DNA of 64,000 bases. Source: Ascaphus truei. Its lineage: Eukaryota; Chordata; Amphibia; Anura; Ascaphidae. The position numbers and the translations under genes were made by a program. Under the pieces are notes generated by a model. It saw only the letters and a list, made by a program, of their open reading frames with translations. It was not told the origin of the DNA and ran no database searches. Location of the stretch: assembly GCA_036426205.1 (NCBI GenBank), contig CM071570.1, forward strand, positions 3,115,997 through 3,179,996. Reading direction: 5' to 3'. The first letter of the stretch is position 1. The number at the start of each line of letters is the position of its first letter. Shown here piece by piece: positions 12,107 through 23,400 of the stretch.

Positions 12107-12640
12107 TTGAACCAGGATAAAGAGGCTTTGGTTTCTGCACTCCAAGCTGCCCGCCATGATTATGAAGTCCTGCGGCAGGGATTGATGAAGAGGCGAGAAT
12201 GTTGGAAGAAGGAGAAAGAATCTAACAATAAGGTGCGAGAATGTTGGAACAAGGAGCGAGAAGCGAACGCCGAGTTACAGAGGTGTATACTCCCAGCTTT
12301 ACAAGAGCACAGGCTTTGAAGAAAACAGAGTCTCTCTTACGGAGTGAGCTGGAAGAGTGACGACTAATCTGGAAAAGGCCAACACCGTAATTGCCACCAT
12401 GGATGGAAAACAGATTAAGTCTGACAATTGATTGCTATCCTAAAACAGAATACGGAAGACTCACAAGAGGTTCATGGCGCTCAGCACAGAGGTGCACACT
12501 TACGCCTGGAGGGCCACTTCTGACCACAGAGCTGGGAATGTGTAAGCAAACCCAGGAGAATGCCCTAAGTGAGTTAGAGACTGTAACGCAAGAAAATGAG
12601 ACTCTGAAATTGGAAAATTCAGATTGACTGACCAAGCAGA
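12107..12640 (+). pseudogene. Coiled-coil-like segments of the LTR element ORF
   Basis: Frames 12107-12319 and 12391-12627 encode charged, helix-favouring sequence, for example KKEKESNNKVRECWNKERE and LSELETVTQENETLKLEN, with heptad-like spacing and no proline in the core stretches. They lie in different frames separated by stops, so this is read as one decayed or mis-sequenced coiled-coil region. No retroviral enzyme domain is visible. The origin is unknown; together with the IQ motifs downstream it suggests captured host sequence. Confidence 0.45.
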
Positions 12641-12859
12641 AAAGTAAAGAAACAGTTGACTCAGGAAATTAGAAGTGCAGAAGCACTGATGCACACTCAG
12701 AGCCAGCACCAGAAGAATGTGACGCTCGTAAACAGAATTGCGACATGTATGCACAAAACAGAATTCTCTCTCGTGGAGGAACTTAACATTTTGAAAAAGA
12801 GAAAAGCATTAAATAATTCAGAAGCACTGCAAAGCTCTTGTCCAAGGAAGAGGGAAAGA

Positions 12860-13430
12860 GAAATTATCGGCGTAAACGCGCCGCAACTATTCATCCTACA
12901 GGCTCCTACAGAGGGATTAAAATTCGTCGGTTCATCACCGAATAAAGCAGCCTGTGTTCTTCAATCATTTTAACCGTGCCCGCATGGTACGAAACAGGTT
13001 CCCTCATTATAAAGGAGCAACTATAAAAATCCAGTCTCTGACTAGGATGACACGAGAACAGGATTCGCTATCAAACCCGAGAAATGCGTCACTGTTTATC
13101 CAGCGGTACTTCCGCCTGAATAAATGTAGACCTCAGGAAAGAGAGGTCCAAGACACAGCCTGCCGGCTGCAAAGGTAAAATACCACAGGGTACAGCCGGA
13201 GTTAGTGAGAGCCCCATCAAGGTGAAGGTGCTCCAGGTAATCAGTGCTTCATCTTCTAAGTACCATAAAGGTTCAAAGGTCGCATCCAAAAGCGACGAAG
13301 GTCAACGCTGGGCCTGAATTTTTCCGGATCGCCCACTCTGGGCACACAATATAAAGACAAAGACTATCCGGCCCCAGAGTTCCGTCAGAAGCTAAAGAAA
13401 CAGTCCAGTCATTTGCAGTTTCGCAGCGCC
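12860..13430 (+). pseudogene. Decayed IQ-motif repeat region in the LTR element
   Basis: At least three IQ-like motifs appear across shifted frames: AATI..., then SYRGIKIRRFI (about 12870-12935); KAACVLQSF continuing as NRARMVRNRF after a one-base shift (about 12945-12998); and ATIKIQSLTRM plus ASLFIQRYFR (about 13015-13120). The spacing and the phrase RNRF....ATIKIQS..RM recall the IQ repeats of ASPM-type spindle proteins, where IQ motifs bind calmodulin. That resemblance is from memory and needs a search. A separate frame near 13345-13431 ends in a stop after FRSAYE. The region contains frameshifts and stops, so it is annotated as broken. An IQ region is not a standard part of LTR retrotransposons. 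Confidence 0.5.
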
Positions 13431-13431
13431 T

Positions 13432-14010
13432 ATGAATAAAGTCAGGAAATGTAATGGACTGGAAGTCAAGAAAAAAAAATGTGTTTGGGGGAATTGACCG
13501 ATTTTTTTTTGTTATTACACGTGTGGACTATGTCACGGACACTTAACTATGCAAATAAGCTATTGTGTTAAGGTATATTAGGCCTCTAGAATAAGCATTT
13601 TGTCAATGTTACATGTTTATTTGGTTCTCTGTGTTGAAAATTTAGCAAACTACAAATTAATATACAGGGTTGATGGCCCTTTCGGTTGGTAAATATATAA
13701 GAGGTTCAATTCTACAGTAAAAACACCCGGGAGAATATGAATTGTTTGTTTTGTGAATATATTTAGCATATCCTGGGTTGTAAGAATGTGTGCTAGACAC
13801 TTATTTTTCAAAATAGTTCCCTAATAGAGAGCAACAAAATATGTTTGCCAAGTATAGTCTCTTATGACGAAACCTAGTTGTCCATAATTGCCATGGAAAA
13901 AGTTCATATTCGTATCATGTGAATACTTAATGTTGTACTGAGAGTTAGCTCAAATTTCAGGTAGGACGCTCACCCCAGTGAGGTCCATGCCGCTCACCCC
14001 AGTAGGTGTG
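13432..14010 (+). other. Non-coding 3' interior of the LTR element
   Basis: AT-rich with no frame of note. It leads into the polypurine tract at 14015-14025. Confidence 0.6.
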
Positions 14011-14014
14011 AGCT

Positions 14015-14027
14015 GGGGAGGGGGATA
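14015..14027 (+). promoter_or_regulatory. Polypurine tract
   Basis: GGGGAGGGGGATA immediately precedes the 3' LTR start TGTGACA. This is the standard position for plus-strand priming in LTR retrotransposons. Confidence 0.85.
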
Positions 14028-14791
14028 TGTGACATAGTCCAAAGATGTTAGGCAGCTTTCTGCCCCATTTTAGAGCAGAAAGTGCAGGAATAGTTAAAAA
14101 TGATCCGTTCCACAGCTTCCCATTAACTCAGGCAGCTGGATGGAAATCCAGACCACAGATTACTATGGCTCTAGTTCTCCCTCACCTGCTCTTCTAATCA
14201 CTGCACAGGTACTTAGAGCAGAGAGGTTTTGCATTTCACTCTCTCTCCTTAGAGCCTGGAGCTGGGTATCACTGCTCCCCCTGTTTCCATGTCGGGGTTG
14301 ACGGCCCCTCCACGTATCACAGTACCAGAGGATTTGCCTGGACATCACAAAACAGATAAGCCAAACAAAGATGTATTACTGTTTGTAATGACTATGCTGT
14401 ATCTAGTGACCCTAATTGAGAGGGCATTTGTTTTAAACTGGGGGAACCAGGTTAGTTGGCCCACAGCAGTTAGAGGCTGATTCTATGTGTAGTTAATCCC
14501 TGAAAGGGATAGGATTTTGTTTATATCATTTGGTTTTTATTTCTGAAATAACAGTGTGGGAAATATTGTAACACTGAAATATGTTGAACTGCTGAATGAA
14601 AGTATCTGAGTACCTCTAACCTTCACATGTTAAAGCTGCGTACCTTACTTGGATGAAAAAAAGCGGCAGAAGCCTGAGTTAAGCACATAATACTTTGCAT
14701 GATCCTGTTTGTTGTATAATTAACCCTAGAAGACTGTGTCGGGAAGAACCCAGACAGACGTCAGCACTACAAAAGAGGGGCGTTTGTCACA
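14028..14791 (+). repeat. 3' LTR
   Basis: 764 bp, same ends as the 5' LTR. Most differences are single-base deletions relative to the 5' copy, some in homopolymers. Part of the apparent divergence may therefore be sequencing error, and age estimates would be unsafe. Confidence 0.9.
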
Positions 14792-15002
14792 ATACATACA
14801 TACATACACACACACACACATACACACACACATACATACATACATACACACACACATACATACACACATACACACATACACACACACATACATACACACA
14901 CATAAATACATACATATACATACATACATACATACATACATACACACACACATACACACACACACACATACATACACACATACATACATACATACATACA
15001 TG
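14792..15002. repeat. CATA/CA microsatellite, right part
   Basis: Resumes directly after the 3' LTR with ATACATACAT. It is the other half of the array that starts at 10101. Confidence 0.95.
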
Positions 15003-16518
15003 GAACCATGTGTAGCGCCCCATACAGGGAGGTTCATGTATCCGGGCCGGTGGTCACATGATCATTCTAACCCAGCCTGGGTTGCCCTGGGAAACGATAG
15101 ATTGTTAAAGGCAGATTTAAAGACAAGAAGATAGACAGAGAGACAGTTAAAGGAAAATGAAGCGTCCAAAATGCATAAATAGGAGAAGAGCCGGGCACCA
15201 CGGACTTTACGTCAGGAAATGTATTTTGCCAAAAGATGCCAACGTTCCGGCTGGACAATGCAGCCTTTGTGACGGTGAGGGTTAAACAGAATGTGTATAC
15301 ACAGCAGTATATACCCTAAATATTCACTAAAACACAGCAGATACCCACGACAGCTTCTCACTGTAGGTCATGTGATTGTGCCGTTCCTGCTGACGTCAGC
15401 ACAGCGGTGGACACGCAAAGAGTAAGTACATGACCACCCCATATATATATATTACATAGTGTATAAATAAGTGGAAAAGACAATATGCATAAAATAGCGC
15501 GCAAAAAACGTAAGCGAGTTGCACAGCAAAAATACTGCAAAAGGAGGCAACTCGCTCAGAGCTAAGTGACGCGGGTAAAGGTCCGTCTGGAAACTATGCA
15601 AGTGATCCACCCAGATATAATAAAAATGTGTTCGTTTTCGTCATAACCATATTGCGAAACCACAAATAGTTAATGAGCAGAAAAGGGGAGAAAGTAGGAG
15701 TTATGCTCATTAAAACCTCTTCTAAAAATGAAGAGTTCAGACACGACAGGTCAGAGAAGGAGGTAAAGGAAGTAAAATGAGGATTAAAGTATAAAAGTGA
15801 GATAGAAAGTAAGAATGAAAGACAGAAAGAGACAAAAGGTTATAAATAAGACCAGATTATAGTAGTTAAGTAGAATAAATGAATGGGTAGATAGTTGGTT
15901 AATGTGTTAAGTAGAGAGGCATGTAGGTAATTATAATAAGGATCTCATGTCTGAGATAGGGATTAGTATAGAGACAGAGGAAAGATAATAACATATATTT
16001 GGATACATAGATTTGCTTGTATAGACCGAGCAGGAGACACATAGAGCTGGTACAATAGAGGGCGAGAGCGTACAAAGGGCAGAAAGTGAGTAAATATTTA
16101 GAAAGAGACACCCATTCACTGAGTCTGCACACAGGTTATATAGGTCACGCATGACAATAGAGACAGACAAGTAATGAAGATGGCAGGTCACAGAGTGTCA
16201 CACACACAGTACACTTAATAGAGACTGAAGCCATAGGGACAGTGATGGTGTCCTGGGAGGCTCCACTAGGTGAGGTTCTTCACTTAATCGCCTTTGTTTG
16301 TTGTGGGGAAGGAATAGGACCAGAGTATAGTGTGACAGTGACACGTCAAACCGGAGTCTCCTCAGGACGACGACGACCCAGCTAAGTGGGGCAGCAGCAG
16401 CAACACTCATTGTTATTACCAACTGACCACCCCCCATAATCCGGCACACCGCCAAAGCGGGTCCCCGGCGTTATTTTATACAGCTCTCACAGAGGAATTG
16501 CAGACCCTCTCCATCTTA
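15003..16518. other. Unassigned, with one retroelement-tail fragment
   Basis: At 15188-15280 (minus) a fragment matches the one at 30597-30680 in its words CCGTGG.GCC and GGAACGTTGG. The remainder (AT-rich, with AGAAAG-type low complexity at 15740-15900) shows no gene. Short frames are chance. Confidence 0.4.
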
Positions 16519-16908
16519 GGCCTCGGACACGCTTACCGCTGGCGTGCTGAGGCGTGCTGAGGCTCAGGGAAAGCGGGTGCTTTCCCTGGCCTTGCGGTTG
16601 CTTACCGCAAGCGCTCTCAGCAGCCGTCACGGGGCGGTCCGGGGGCGGGCGCGTCACTGGCCGGGGGCGGGCCAGTGACGTCACGGAGCTGGTTCGCCCT
16701 CATTGGGTGAACCGCTCACGTGACCGGCCTGTCTCGCCGGCAAGCGGGGGAATTTTAAATTCCCCTAAGACCTGCGCTTCCGCAAGCGCGCGGAAGCGCA
16801 GGTGAGCCCCTACTAAAGCCGCTCTAATTGCGACTGTAGGGGCTCAGTGCTGAGCGGGAGCGCGCGTCAGCACGCTTCCGCCAGCAAGCGCCAAACATGG
16901 CCAAGGCC
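16519..16908. mobile_element. PIF/Harbinger-like GC-rich MITE
   Basis: Flanked by TTA on both sides (16516-16518, 16909-16911). The ends GGCCTCGGACAC and, inverted, GGCCTTGGCCAT match partly. A 3-bp TTA duplication is the hallmark of PIF/Harbinger. Inside are a perfect CRE (TGACGTCA, near 16677), an inverted CCAAT box (CATTGG) and an E-box (CACGTG). Related copies lie at about 20106, 20992 and 42554. No transposase. Confidence 0.65.
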
Positions 16909-16979
16909 TTACATGTACACTGCATATATCAATCTATGCCCTGGCAGGTGAAAGAACCAATCAGAATGGTACTAAACAG

Positions 16980-17705
16980 ATGGTAGAGCTCTTCTCGGAC
17001 CGCACTGGGACCGCACTGGGACCGCACTGGGAAGGTATCGAGATTGCACTGACATTGCAAAGTATTTCTGCTGAGTTAACAGTGAAATTATTTTTTGGAC
17101 TTCCAGTACTTGCAGCAGAGGTTATATTTATTTTTGTAACAATTGCAAAGGGAATCGAGATCTTATCTTACATTAAACGGGCAATGGCTGAAAGGGAAGT
17201 AAACATAATGATGCCCCTTTATAAAGCATTAGTAAGACCACACCTTGAGTATGGAGTACAATTTTGGGCACCAATCCTTAGAAAATACTTTATGGAACTA
17301 GAGAGAGTGCAGAGAAGAGCCACCAAATTAATAAAGGGGGTGGATAATCTGATTTATGAGGAGAGGCTAGCTAAATTAGATGTATTTACATTAGAAAAGA
17401 GGCGTCTAAGAGGGGATATGTTAACAATATACAAATATATTTTGGGACAATACAAGGAGCTTTCAAAAGAACTATTCATCCCACGGGCAGTACAAAGGAC
17501 TCGGGCCATCCCTTAAGGTTGGAAGAAAGGAGATTTCACCAGCAACAAAGGAAAGGGTTCTTTACAGTAAGGGCAGTTACAGTGTGGGATTCATTACCCA
17601 TGCAGACTGTGATGGCAGATACAATTAATATCTTTAAAAAAAAAGGTTGGACATCTTTTTTAGAAAGGAAAGGTATATAGGGATTTGCCAAATAAGTAAA
17701 CATGG
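16980..17705 (+). pseudogene. CR1-type LINE, 3' ORF2 fragment
   Basis: From about residue 60 the frame reads MPLYKALVRPHLEYGVQFWAP..., then LERVQRRATKLIKGV and LEKRRLRGDM. This is the conserved C-terminal part of CR1/L2-group reverse transcriptases. The frame is interrupted at 17516 and continues in another frame (FFTVRAVTVWDSLP..., to about 17620). It is 5'-truncated, as usual for LINEs. The first 50-60 codons of the open frame are unrelated upstream sequence. An inverted relative lies at 23697-24375. Not functional. Confidence 0.8.
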
Positions 17706-17940
17706 GAAGGATGTTCAAGCATGAATCCAACCCAAATTGTCTATTATATATGAATATAGGTCATATTAAAATGAGTACAAGAGGTGGAGACCGGACAAAA
17801 GTTCTATCCCAGAGAGAAACCGTCTGGATCTACTGTAGAAAACTTAAAACATTGGATCCCAACCGTCTTAATATAGACATACTATAGATCTCAGTTCTTT
17901 CATAAGAGATTAACCCCTTTTTAAATACACTATATTTGTA

Positions 17941-17971
<31 letters not shown>

Positions 17972-18504
17972 TTTTTATAATAAGCTTTTACAATTTTTAT
18001 TCTTTTATATTCTAAATAAAATACAAAATACAGGTGTTTTTCCATGTTTAATATTTTAATCATGAATTGATGTATTGGTCAATGAATGAATGAATGAATG
18101 GTGAACCCCTCTCTGTAACATTTAACTCTCTTATGTTCATTTAGTGCATTAACTTATGTCCTTTTCCCCCTTTTTTTCCCTTTTATTTTAGTTTGCTAAG
18201 TTTTTGTAGTGTTTTTCCCTACCCAAATATTTACTATTATCTACAAGGCCCTTTAATCTTGTGCATTTCGCCATTATGCTGTTTATAATGTGGCCAGACT
18301 TGCATCAGCTGCAGTAGTTACTGTTGCCTTCTGTTTGGCAACAATTAGATTAATTCTAGCTACAATGCTATGCAGTAAGATCATGTGATCAGAGTGTTCC
18401 TCCAATCAGCATGTGAGGATGCCGTCAGCCGCGCCTGTGACGTCACGGGCGCATGAAAATTGCCGGGTTTTAAAAGAAACTGGATCCTCAAACCACAGGA
18501 CCCC
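17706..18504. other. Unassigned AT-rich stretch with TA repeat
   Basis: Contains (TA)n followed by a T tract at about 17936-17976. No gene seen. Confidence 0.5.
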
Positions 18505-18532
18505 CTGAGGAAGTTACCAGGAGTAGTGAAAC
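18505..18532 (+). other. Hammerhead-like core motif
   Basis: CTGAGGA (an exact fit to CUGANGA), a 16-nt segment with only weak pairing, then GAAAC followed by GCGTAGGGCAG. The same downstream words occur at 36225-36240. A CRE (TGACGTCA, near 18437) and a CCAAT box lie just upstream. Activity is doubtful because stem II is poor. Confidence 0.4.
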
Positions 18533-19107
18533 GCGTAGGGCAGCAGTAGAGGTGACACATTGGAGGGGCACAAGCCCAGCTGACGCTCTGCAGTCCCATT
18601 TTTGTGTTTGTGCAGACCGGCCGGATTTCTGGAGAGTTGCTGCAGCGGGAGAAGATCCACACCACAGCAGACAAGCAAAACTGCTCCCGCAGCCAGCTGA
18701 TCTCCGAAATTCCATTTGCACTATGTATTTTCCTCTCTTATTCCTGAGGTGAATACGGAAGTTTCTGCATCTACCCAGACCCACAGGAGAAGGGTCATTG
18801 TCATTACCGCTGGTAATCCTGCGACCCTCGTGAGCGCATTAACTGTATGTTACCCCAAGAAGACATCATTGTTAAACTTTATTGCACTATTTGTATTTTC
18901 TCTGTGTTTATCTCCGCACGTTACCCCGGGAGGATTTGCACCCTGTCTCTCTAGTTTGTATAGCCAATGGAAGACTTTACATTAATATCTTAACTCTTTG
19001 TGACTCTGTTGCCCCAAACTCTGAATTGGGGGTTCTACTTTCTGAATTGGCGTTGGCGCTGCGTTTTCTTCTTTACGACATGGCTTTTTTTGCCACTATG
19101 TCTAAAC

Positions 19108-19243
19108 CAGGGGTAGCCCACTCCAGCTCCAAGAGCTACCAACAGTCTTCGACTGAGCCACTGATTGAGCCACCTGTGCTGAAGATGGGATATCTCAAAA
19201 ACCTGACCTGTTGGTAGCTCTTGAGGACTGGAGTTGGTCACCT
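19108..19243. mobile_element. hAT-like foldback MITE
   Basis: Starts CAGGGGTAGCCCACTCCAGC; the right end is roughly its reverse complement (GGACTGGAGTTGG). The centre carries GAGCCACCTGTGCTGAAG, shared with the other family members. A CAGGGGTGG-type end is typical of hAT elements. Confidence 0.6.
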
Positions 19244-20105
19244 CGGATCTAAACTGTAAATCCGGCCCCATTGTCATTGCCACGAATGCAGCTGTAGCAG
19301 AGGTGGGAATCTCTCCTGATTGCCGACTTATCATTTCATATACACCGTACACCAGGCACTCTCGTTTGTCATTGACACTACGCACCCCCTCCCACCTCCG
19401 TCTGTCTCTCTCCAGGAAAAATTACTGCATCGGCTTATCCTTAATCTAAGTCCATTCCTGTAACAGAGGGATGATGTCAGGATTAATGATGCGCAGGGTT
19501 AGGGTCACTAATGATATCACCCAGCTTAAAAGGCGCAGATAAAAGCTTCCCCCGTCCTCCCCCTCCTCTGTCTTTTCCCCCCACGGGTGCAGTTTGTGAT
19601 GCGGGGAAAGGTAGTCATGGCAACACAAGGCCCACACCGGCCTAGCAACAGAGCCTCTGCTACTGCCACGCATGGCTGCATGGGCCTGAGATAACCGTAG
19701 CAGTGGGATATTCACCTGGATTACCCAGTCATGTCCATGGCCGGCACGGAGTTATTATTTGCATGACTCTTAGGTAAGCGGTTATAGGATGTGAGCGGCG
19801 TTTCCTTTGTGTATAGATTATACGGGCACATATAGATTATTCTGTGGATAGTATAGATTGAACCCTTCACTGCCAGAGGGGCCCTTACAGCACAGTGAGG
19901 CCAGGCCAGCACTTTGCAGCCGATACATTATTTAAGAGGCTATTTCCTCCTGCTGAAGCTGTTTGACCTTACAGAGACAGTAGGAGGGTGTTCTGGTAAG
20001 TGCATCTGCAGGGGTCAGGGTCAGTGCATGTGAGATATATAATATCAGCCAACGGAGCTACCTATACGCATCATTAAAGAGGTGGGTTTTAAGAAAGGTT
20101 CTATC
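19244..20105. other. Unassigned
   Basis: No exon, RNA gene or recognised repeat supported. Confidence 0.4.
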
Positions 20106-20643
20106 GCCGTGTCCAGACTGGTTGAGCGCACGCTTGTGCTCGAGCGCCGTGACGTCACGCGCTGTTGTGGCTAGGGTTGCCAGGTGTCCGGTATTGAACT
20201 GGACTGTCCTGTATTTGGATTCTCTGTCCAGTAAACAATGAGAGGTGCTGTAATACTGGACATGTGTGTGCCCGGTATTACCTCCCTGGACATAGTGACC
20301 TGACGCACCTTTCACCATTGAGTCCAGTATTTTTGGAGAAGCCGCCTGGCAACCCTAGAAGGGGTGGGGGGTGATTCCTGGCATGTAAAAATGGGTGGTT
20401 ACGAGGGGGACAGGGGTGTGTTGGGGGCGTGACCATGACATCATGGAGCTTGTTTGCCCTCATTGGGCGAACCGCTCACGTGACGCTCACGTGACCCGGC
20501 CATCGCGTGGCAAATACAAAATAATTTGTCTCCTCATGCTGCTCTCCGGGGTAACGCTCACGTGCGCCCCCGCTCTATGCACAATCACATTGCCCATAGT
20601 ATGTTTGATCGCGCAGCTCGCGCGCTCGCATGTCTGGACGCGG
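20106..20643. mobile_element. PIF/Harbinger-like MITE (host of a nested MITE)
   Basis: Left GCCGTGTCCAGAC and right GTCTGGACGCGGCC are inverted, with TAA at the right flank; the left flank has decayed. The interior has the family block TTTGCCCTCATTGGGCGAAC and a doubled CACGTGAC. It is interrupted by the element at 20174-20355. Confidence 0.55.
20174..20355. mobile_element. 182-bp TA-flanked MITE nested in a MITE
   Basis: Perfect 11-bp inverted ends GGGTTGCCAGG...CCTGGCAACCC, flanked by TA on both sides (20172-20173, 20356-20357). A TA target points to Tc1/mariner-type mobilisation, but a hAT-like family with decayed flanks cannot be excluded. No ORF. Confidence 0.65.
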
Positions 20644-20991
20644 CCTAAAGGTGGAGAGAGAGGGTGCTAACCGGATATTGAGGGGAAGGGAATTCCAGAG
20701 GCGTGGGGCAGTCAGGGAGGGGTTTTAGGCGGGAGAGGGCGTTAGATAAAAAAGGTGCAGACAGAAGACATTCTTGAGCAGAAGGCAAGAGTGTGCAGGT
20801 GTATGAGGCGCCTCAGTTCCTCTGGTTCGTGTCTCTGGGTACGTGCTGAGAGTACACATGCAGTAAATGCACATACAGTTCATGTCTCCGTGCACTACCC
20901 ACACTTCACCTAATTCCACCACTGGTGTCATTTACAGAAATCAGACGTCTCCCACTGAAATGTCATTTCTGCCCAGAACTCCTAAACCTTA

Positions 20992-21345
20992 GGCCTTGCC
21001 CCCGCTGCCTACTACAGCGTCCGCTGTGGCGGACGCTGCACAGACGAGAGCCCTCCTCTCAATGGCGCCGGGCCCGCTGCGAGGGGAGGTCGAAGCGCTC
21101 GGGCGAGAGTTGCTCCTGCTCTCAATAGAATTGAGAGCAGGACTCGCGTCGAGCGATTAGGCACGCCCCCCGGCAGTTCAGCCAATGAGGGCGAACCTGC
21201 CGGGGGACGTCATGGCCGAGCCCCCATCACTCCCCCGCCACGCCCCCCCCCCAGTCTCTCTGCCTGCAGTGAGCTGCAGACCGGGGAATTGGCTGAACGC
21301 GCCGCCAATCTCGCGGGCGCGCATTACAGCGGCGTTACCGGGGCC
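20992..21345. mobile_element. PIF/Harbinger-like GC-rich MITE
   Basis: TTA flanks at 20989-20991 and 21346-21348. The ends GGCCTTGCCCCCG and, inverted, GGCCCCGGTAACG match partly. It carries the family block in reverse (CCAATGAGGGCGAAC) and GACGTCATGG. Confidence 0.6.
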
Positions 21346-22278
21346 TTAACCTTACTCAGCATGAATGTTTGATAGCTATGTATATTACCACGACAAAGTG
21401 CGAAACAATAATAAAAAGTGTGAATTGGCACAACATGGCCTTTTGGTGGGTGCCCTAAAAATGTGGCTATTTATATGTCTGGAATCAGCACTGTTACCCT
21501 TTCTGGTCACTCTCAAAACTTCCCAACCCAGCTTCCCACTCTCTCTCACCTTCTTGTTCACACATTTGCTCACACTAACTGTGGTGACTCTGTCTTATAC
21601 GGACTCACACTTTCTTGTTCACTTTTCCTCTCAGTGGAAAGAATACATGATCTGGGATGTTTCCACTGAACATACACAGAGCACTGGAGATGACCATGTA
21701 TTCTCAGTACGTGTATATAACTGGTATATTTACATACGTCACAAATGGAAAATAATTTAAAAGTGACCCAATTACCGGATTACAGTGTAAATCTGCTTGG
21801 ATGTCGTCTCTTCACAAGGATTTCACGAACAAGAAGTAGCTGGAAAGCCTCTTTGTTTTGATGCCCTGCTGAGATAATCCAGCATGTAATGGATGAACAT
21901 TAACCGGGGATCAGTAAAGTCGCTATATGAACCACCAGCACCTGTACCAACATTTCATTCCCCTGGCTGGATTCAACTACATTTACCCATTTCTTAGGAC
22001 CCCAATCAATCCAGTGGCCTCTAATTAATTTCTTAGCTGCTTTTTCCTCTCATCTCAGCCTCATTTGTAACGTCCTCTGTTTATTTTCCATAGATTTCTA
22101 GCAACCCAAACTCTGGCCTCAGTAAATGTATGTGTACGTTTCACAATGTAGTAAATAGCGTTGACTCGGTATCTTGGATCTGATGGCGCAGTCCACACTC
22201 CCGGCAGGTCTTACATGAATGGAGAGTCCTTGTTATTAGTTAGTGTTTGGGTTCTAGAAGAGGTTCGTTGTAGGAGTC
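21346..22278. other. Unassigned
   Basis: AT-rich. A 131-codon frame at 21365-21760 has a hydrophobic stretch but no recognisable family, and frames overlap on both strands, so no gene is called. Confidence 0.4.
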
Positions 22279-22562
22279 TAATAGAGGGGTGCTCCCCCGG
22301 GGGGGAGTAAGATTTTCTAAGGGGGGTGTGGCACTTACAGAGGCCCCGCACTCTTCCGCAAGGCATGTAAATTAAGTGCCGGGGGATCGCGCGAGTCCTC
22401 TGTAACTTCTCTTACTTTGTCTCCGGCGAAGCGCCACCATGGCTATGCGGCATTAGATGACGCTGCGGGTCACGTGATGCCGGAGACAAAGTAAGGATGG
22501 GGGCACAAGCAGGGGGGATTGCAAACAGGGGGGCGCAGGGGGAAAAGTTTGCACACCCCTGG
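22279..22562. mobile_element. GC-rich hAT-like MITE
   Basis: Same family as 6567-6835: ACTTACAGAGGCCCC near the left, CCTCTGTAACTTCT in the middle, and an end AAAGTTTGCACACCCCTGG whose reverse complement starts CAGGGGTG. It contains GTCACGTGA. No ORF. Confidence 0.6.
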
Positions 22563-22899
22563 TCTAATGTAAAGTCTCCTATAGTCTCTCTAACTGTAAC
22601 TAAGCTTTTAGGAGCCCAGTCTGACAAGGTGGCACACTTAGAGGGACCTATATAATAAACTGCTGGAGAACATCCTAAGGCCCGGAAAACACCTCACAGT
22701 CCATTCACCTGAACACTACTGAGCAATAATAAGGGGTCTTATAGAAATATACCACTTAGTAAGTATGGGCCAGTATTCCCAGCTTAATAATGAGAGGGGG
22801 TCCAGGACATACTTAGAACTGAGAGGTAACACTCAATGTATTTTTTCCTGGTATGTATGTATGTCTTTATTAATATAGCTCCATTAATGTACATAGCGC

Positions 22900-23186
22900 T
22901 TCACAGCAGTAATTCACACGACAATCATATAAATAACAAATAATACAGTGAAAGTACGATGGGAGAGGTAAGAGGAGATCCAGGATAGAGCTTTGTTACG
23001 AATACCAAGAGTATGGAGAATGTGAAGGAGAAGAGGGTGGTCCACAGTATCAAATGCTGCAGAAAGGTCGAGTAATATGAGCCGAGTGTAATGTCCTCTG
23101 TCTTTGGTAGCATAAAGGTCATTAGTTATTTTAGTGAGGGCTGTTTCAGTGGAGTGAGCAGTGCGGAAGCCAGATATGATATACAT
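22900..23186 (-). pseudogene. L2/CR1-group LINE reverse-transcriptase fragment
   Basis: The minus-strand frame reads [20 protein letters not shown], then [18 protein letters not shown]. These are conserved blocks from the fingers/palm of Jockey-superfamily LINE reverse transcriptases; AFDTVDH carries the first catalytic Asp motif. Only about 80 residues remain, with no N- or C-terminal context, so it is a dead fragment. A MIR-like SINE on the opposite strand follows directly. Confidence 0.75.
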
Positions 23187-23214
23187 AAATAAATAACAGG
23201 GTAATCAAACATAA

Positions 23215-23400
23215 TCCCGGTATCAGCTCCTTGTGACCTTGGGCAAGTCACTTTATCTCCCTGTGCCTCAGGCACCAAAAACATAGACTGTACGCTCACC
23301 TGGGCAGGAACTGTGCCTGTAACATTCCTATGTGCTGCGTACCGCGCGCTATACTGTAACTGTGACACGCTTTGAGTCCCATTGTGAGAAAAAGTGCAAT
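23215..23400 (+). mobile_element. MIR-like SINE
   Basis: GTGACCTTGGGCAAGTCACTT and CTGTGCCTCAGGCAC, then ACATTCCTATGTGCTGCG and AACTGTGACACGCTTTGAGT. It is the uninterrupted counterpart of the SINE split at 7558/9499. It ends in an ATT/AAT-rich tail. The tRNA-like head is degraded. Confidence 0.75.

Larger units (their letters stand above)
10467..14791 (+). mobile_element. Two-LTR retrotransposon without visible pol
   Basis: Two near-identical LTRs, 774 and 764 bp, bracket a 2,787-bp interior. The element starts TGTGACA and ends TGTCACA, a perfect inverted repeat. It is inserted in a CATA microsatellite with ATAC on both sides (4 bp, but uninformative in this repeat). A polypurine tract (GGGGAGGGGGA, 14015-14025) ends two bases before the 3' LTR. 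TGGTGGAGAATGCGGG, two bases after the 5' LTR, is in the primer-binding-site position; the tRNA was not identified. The interior carries a CCHC zinc knuckle but no protease, reverse transcriptase, RNase H or integrase motif that I can see, so it is probably non-autonomous. Its downstream coding content is unusual. Confidence 0.88.

Noticed and set aside
16980..17160. N-terminal part of the 178-codon LINE frame as a host gene
   Set aside because: Unrelated upstream sequence fused by chance to the truncated CR1 end; contains a tandem GGGACCGCACT word.
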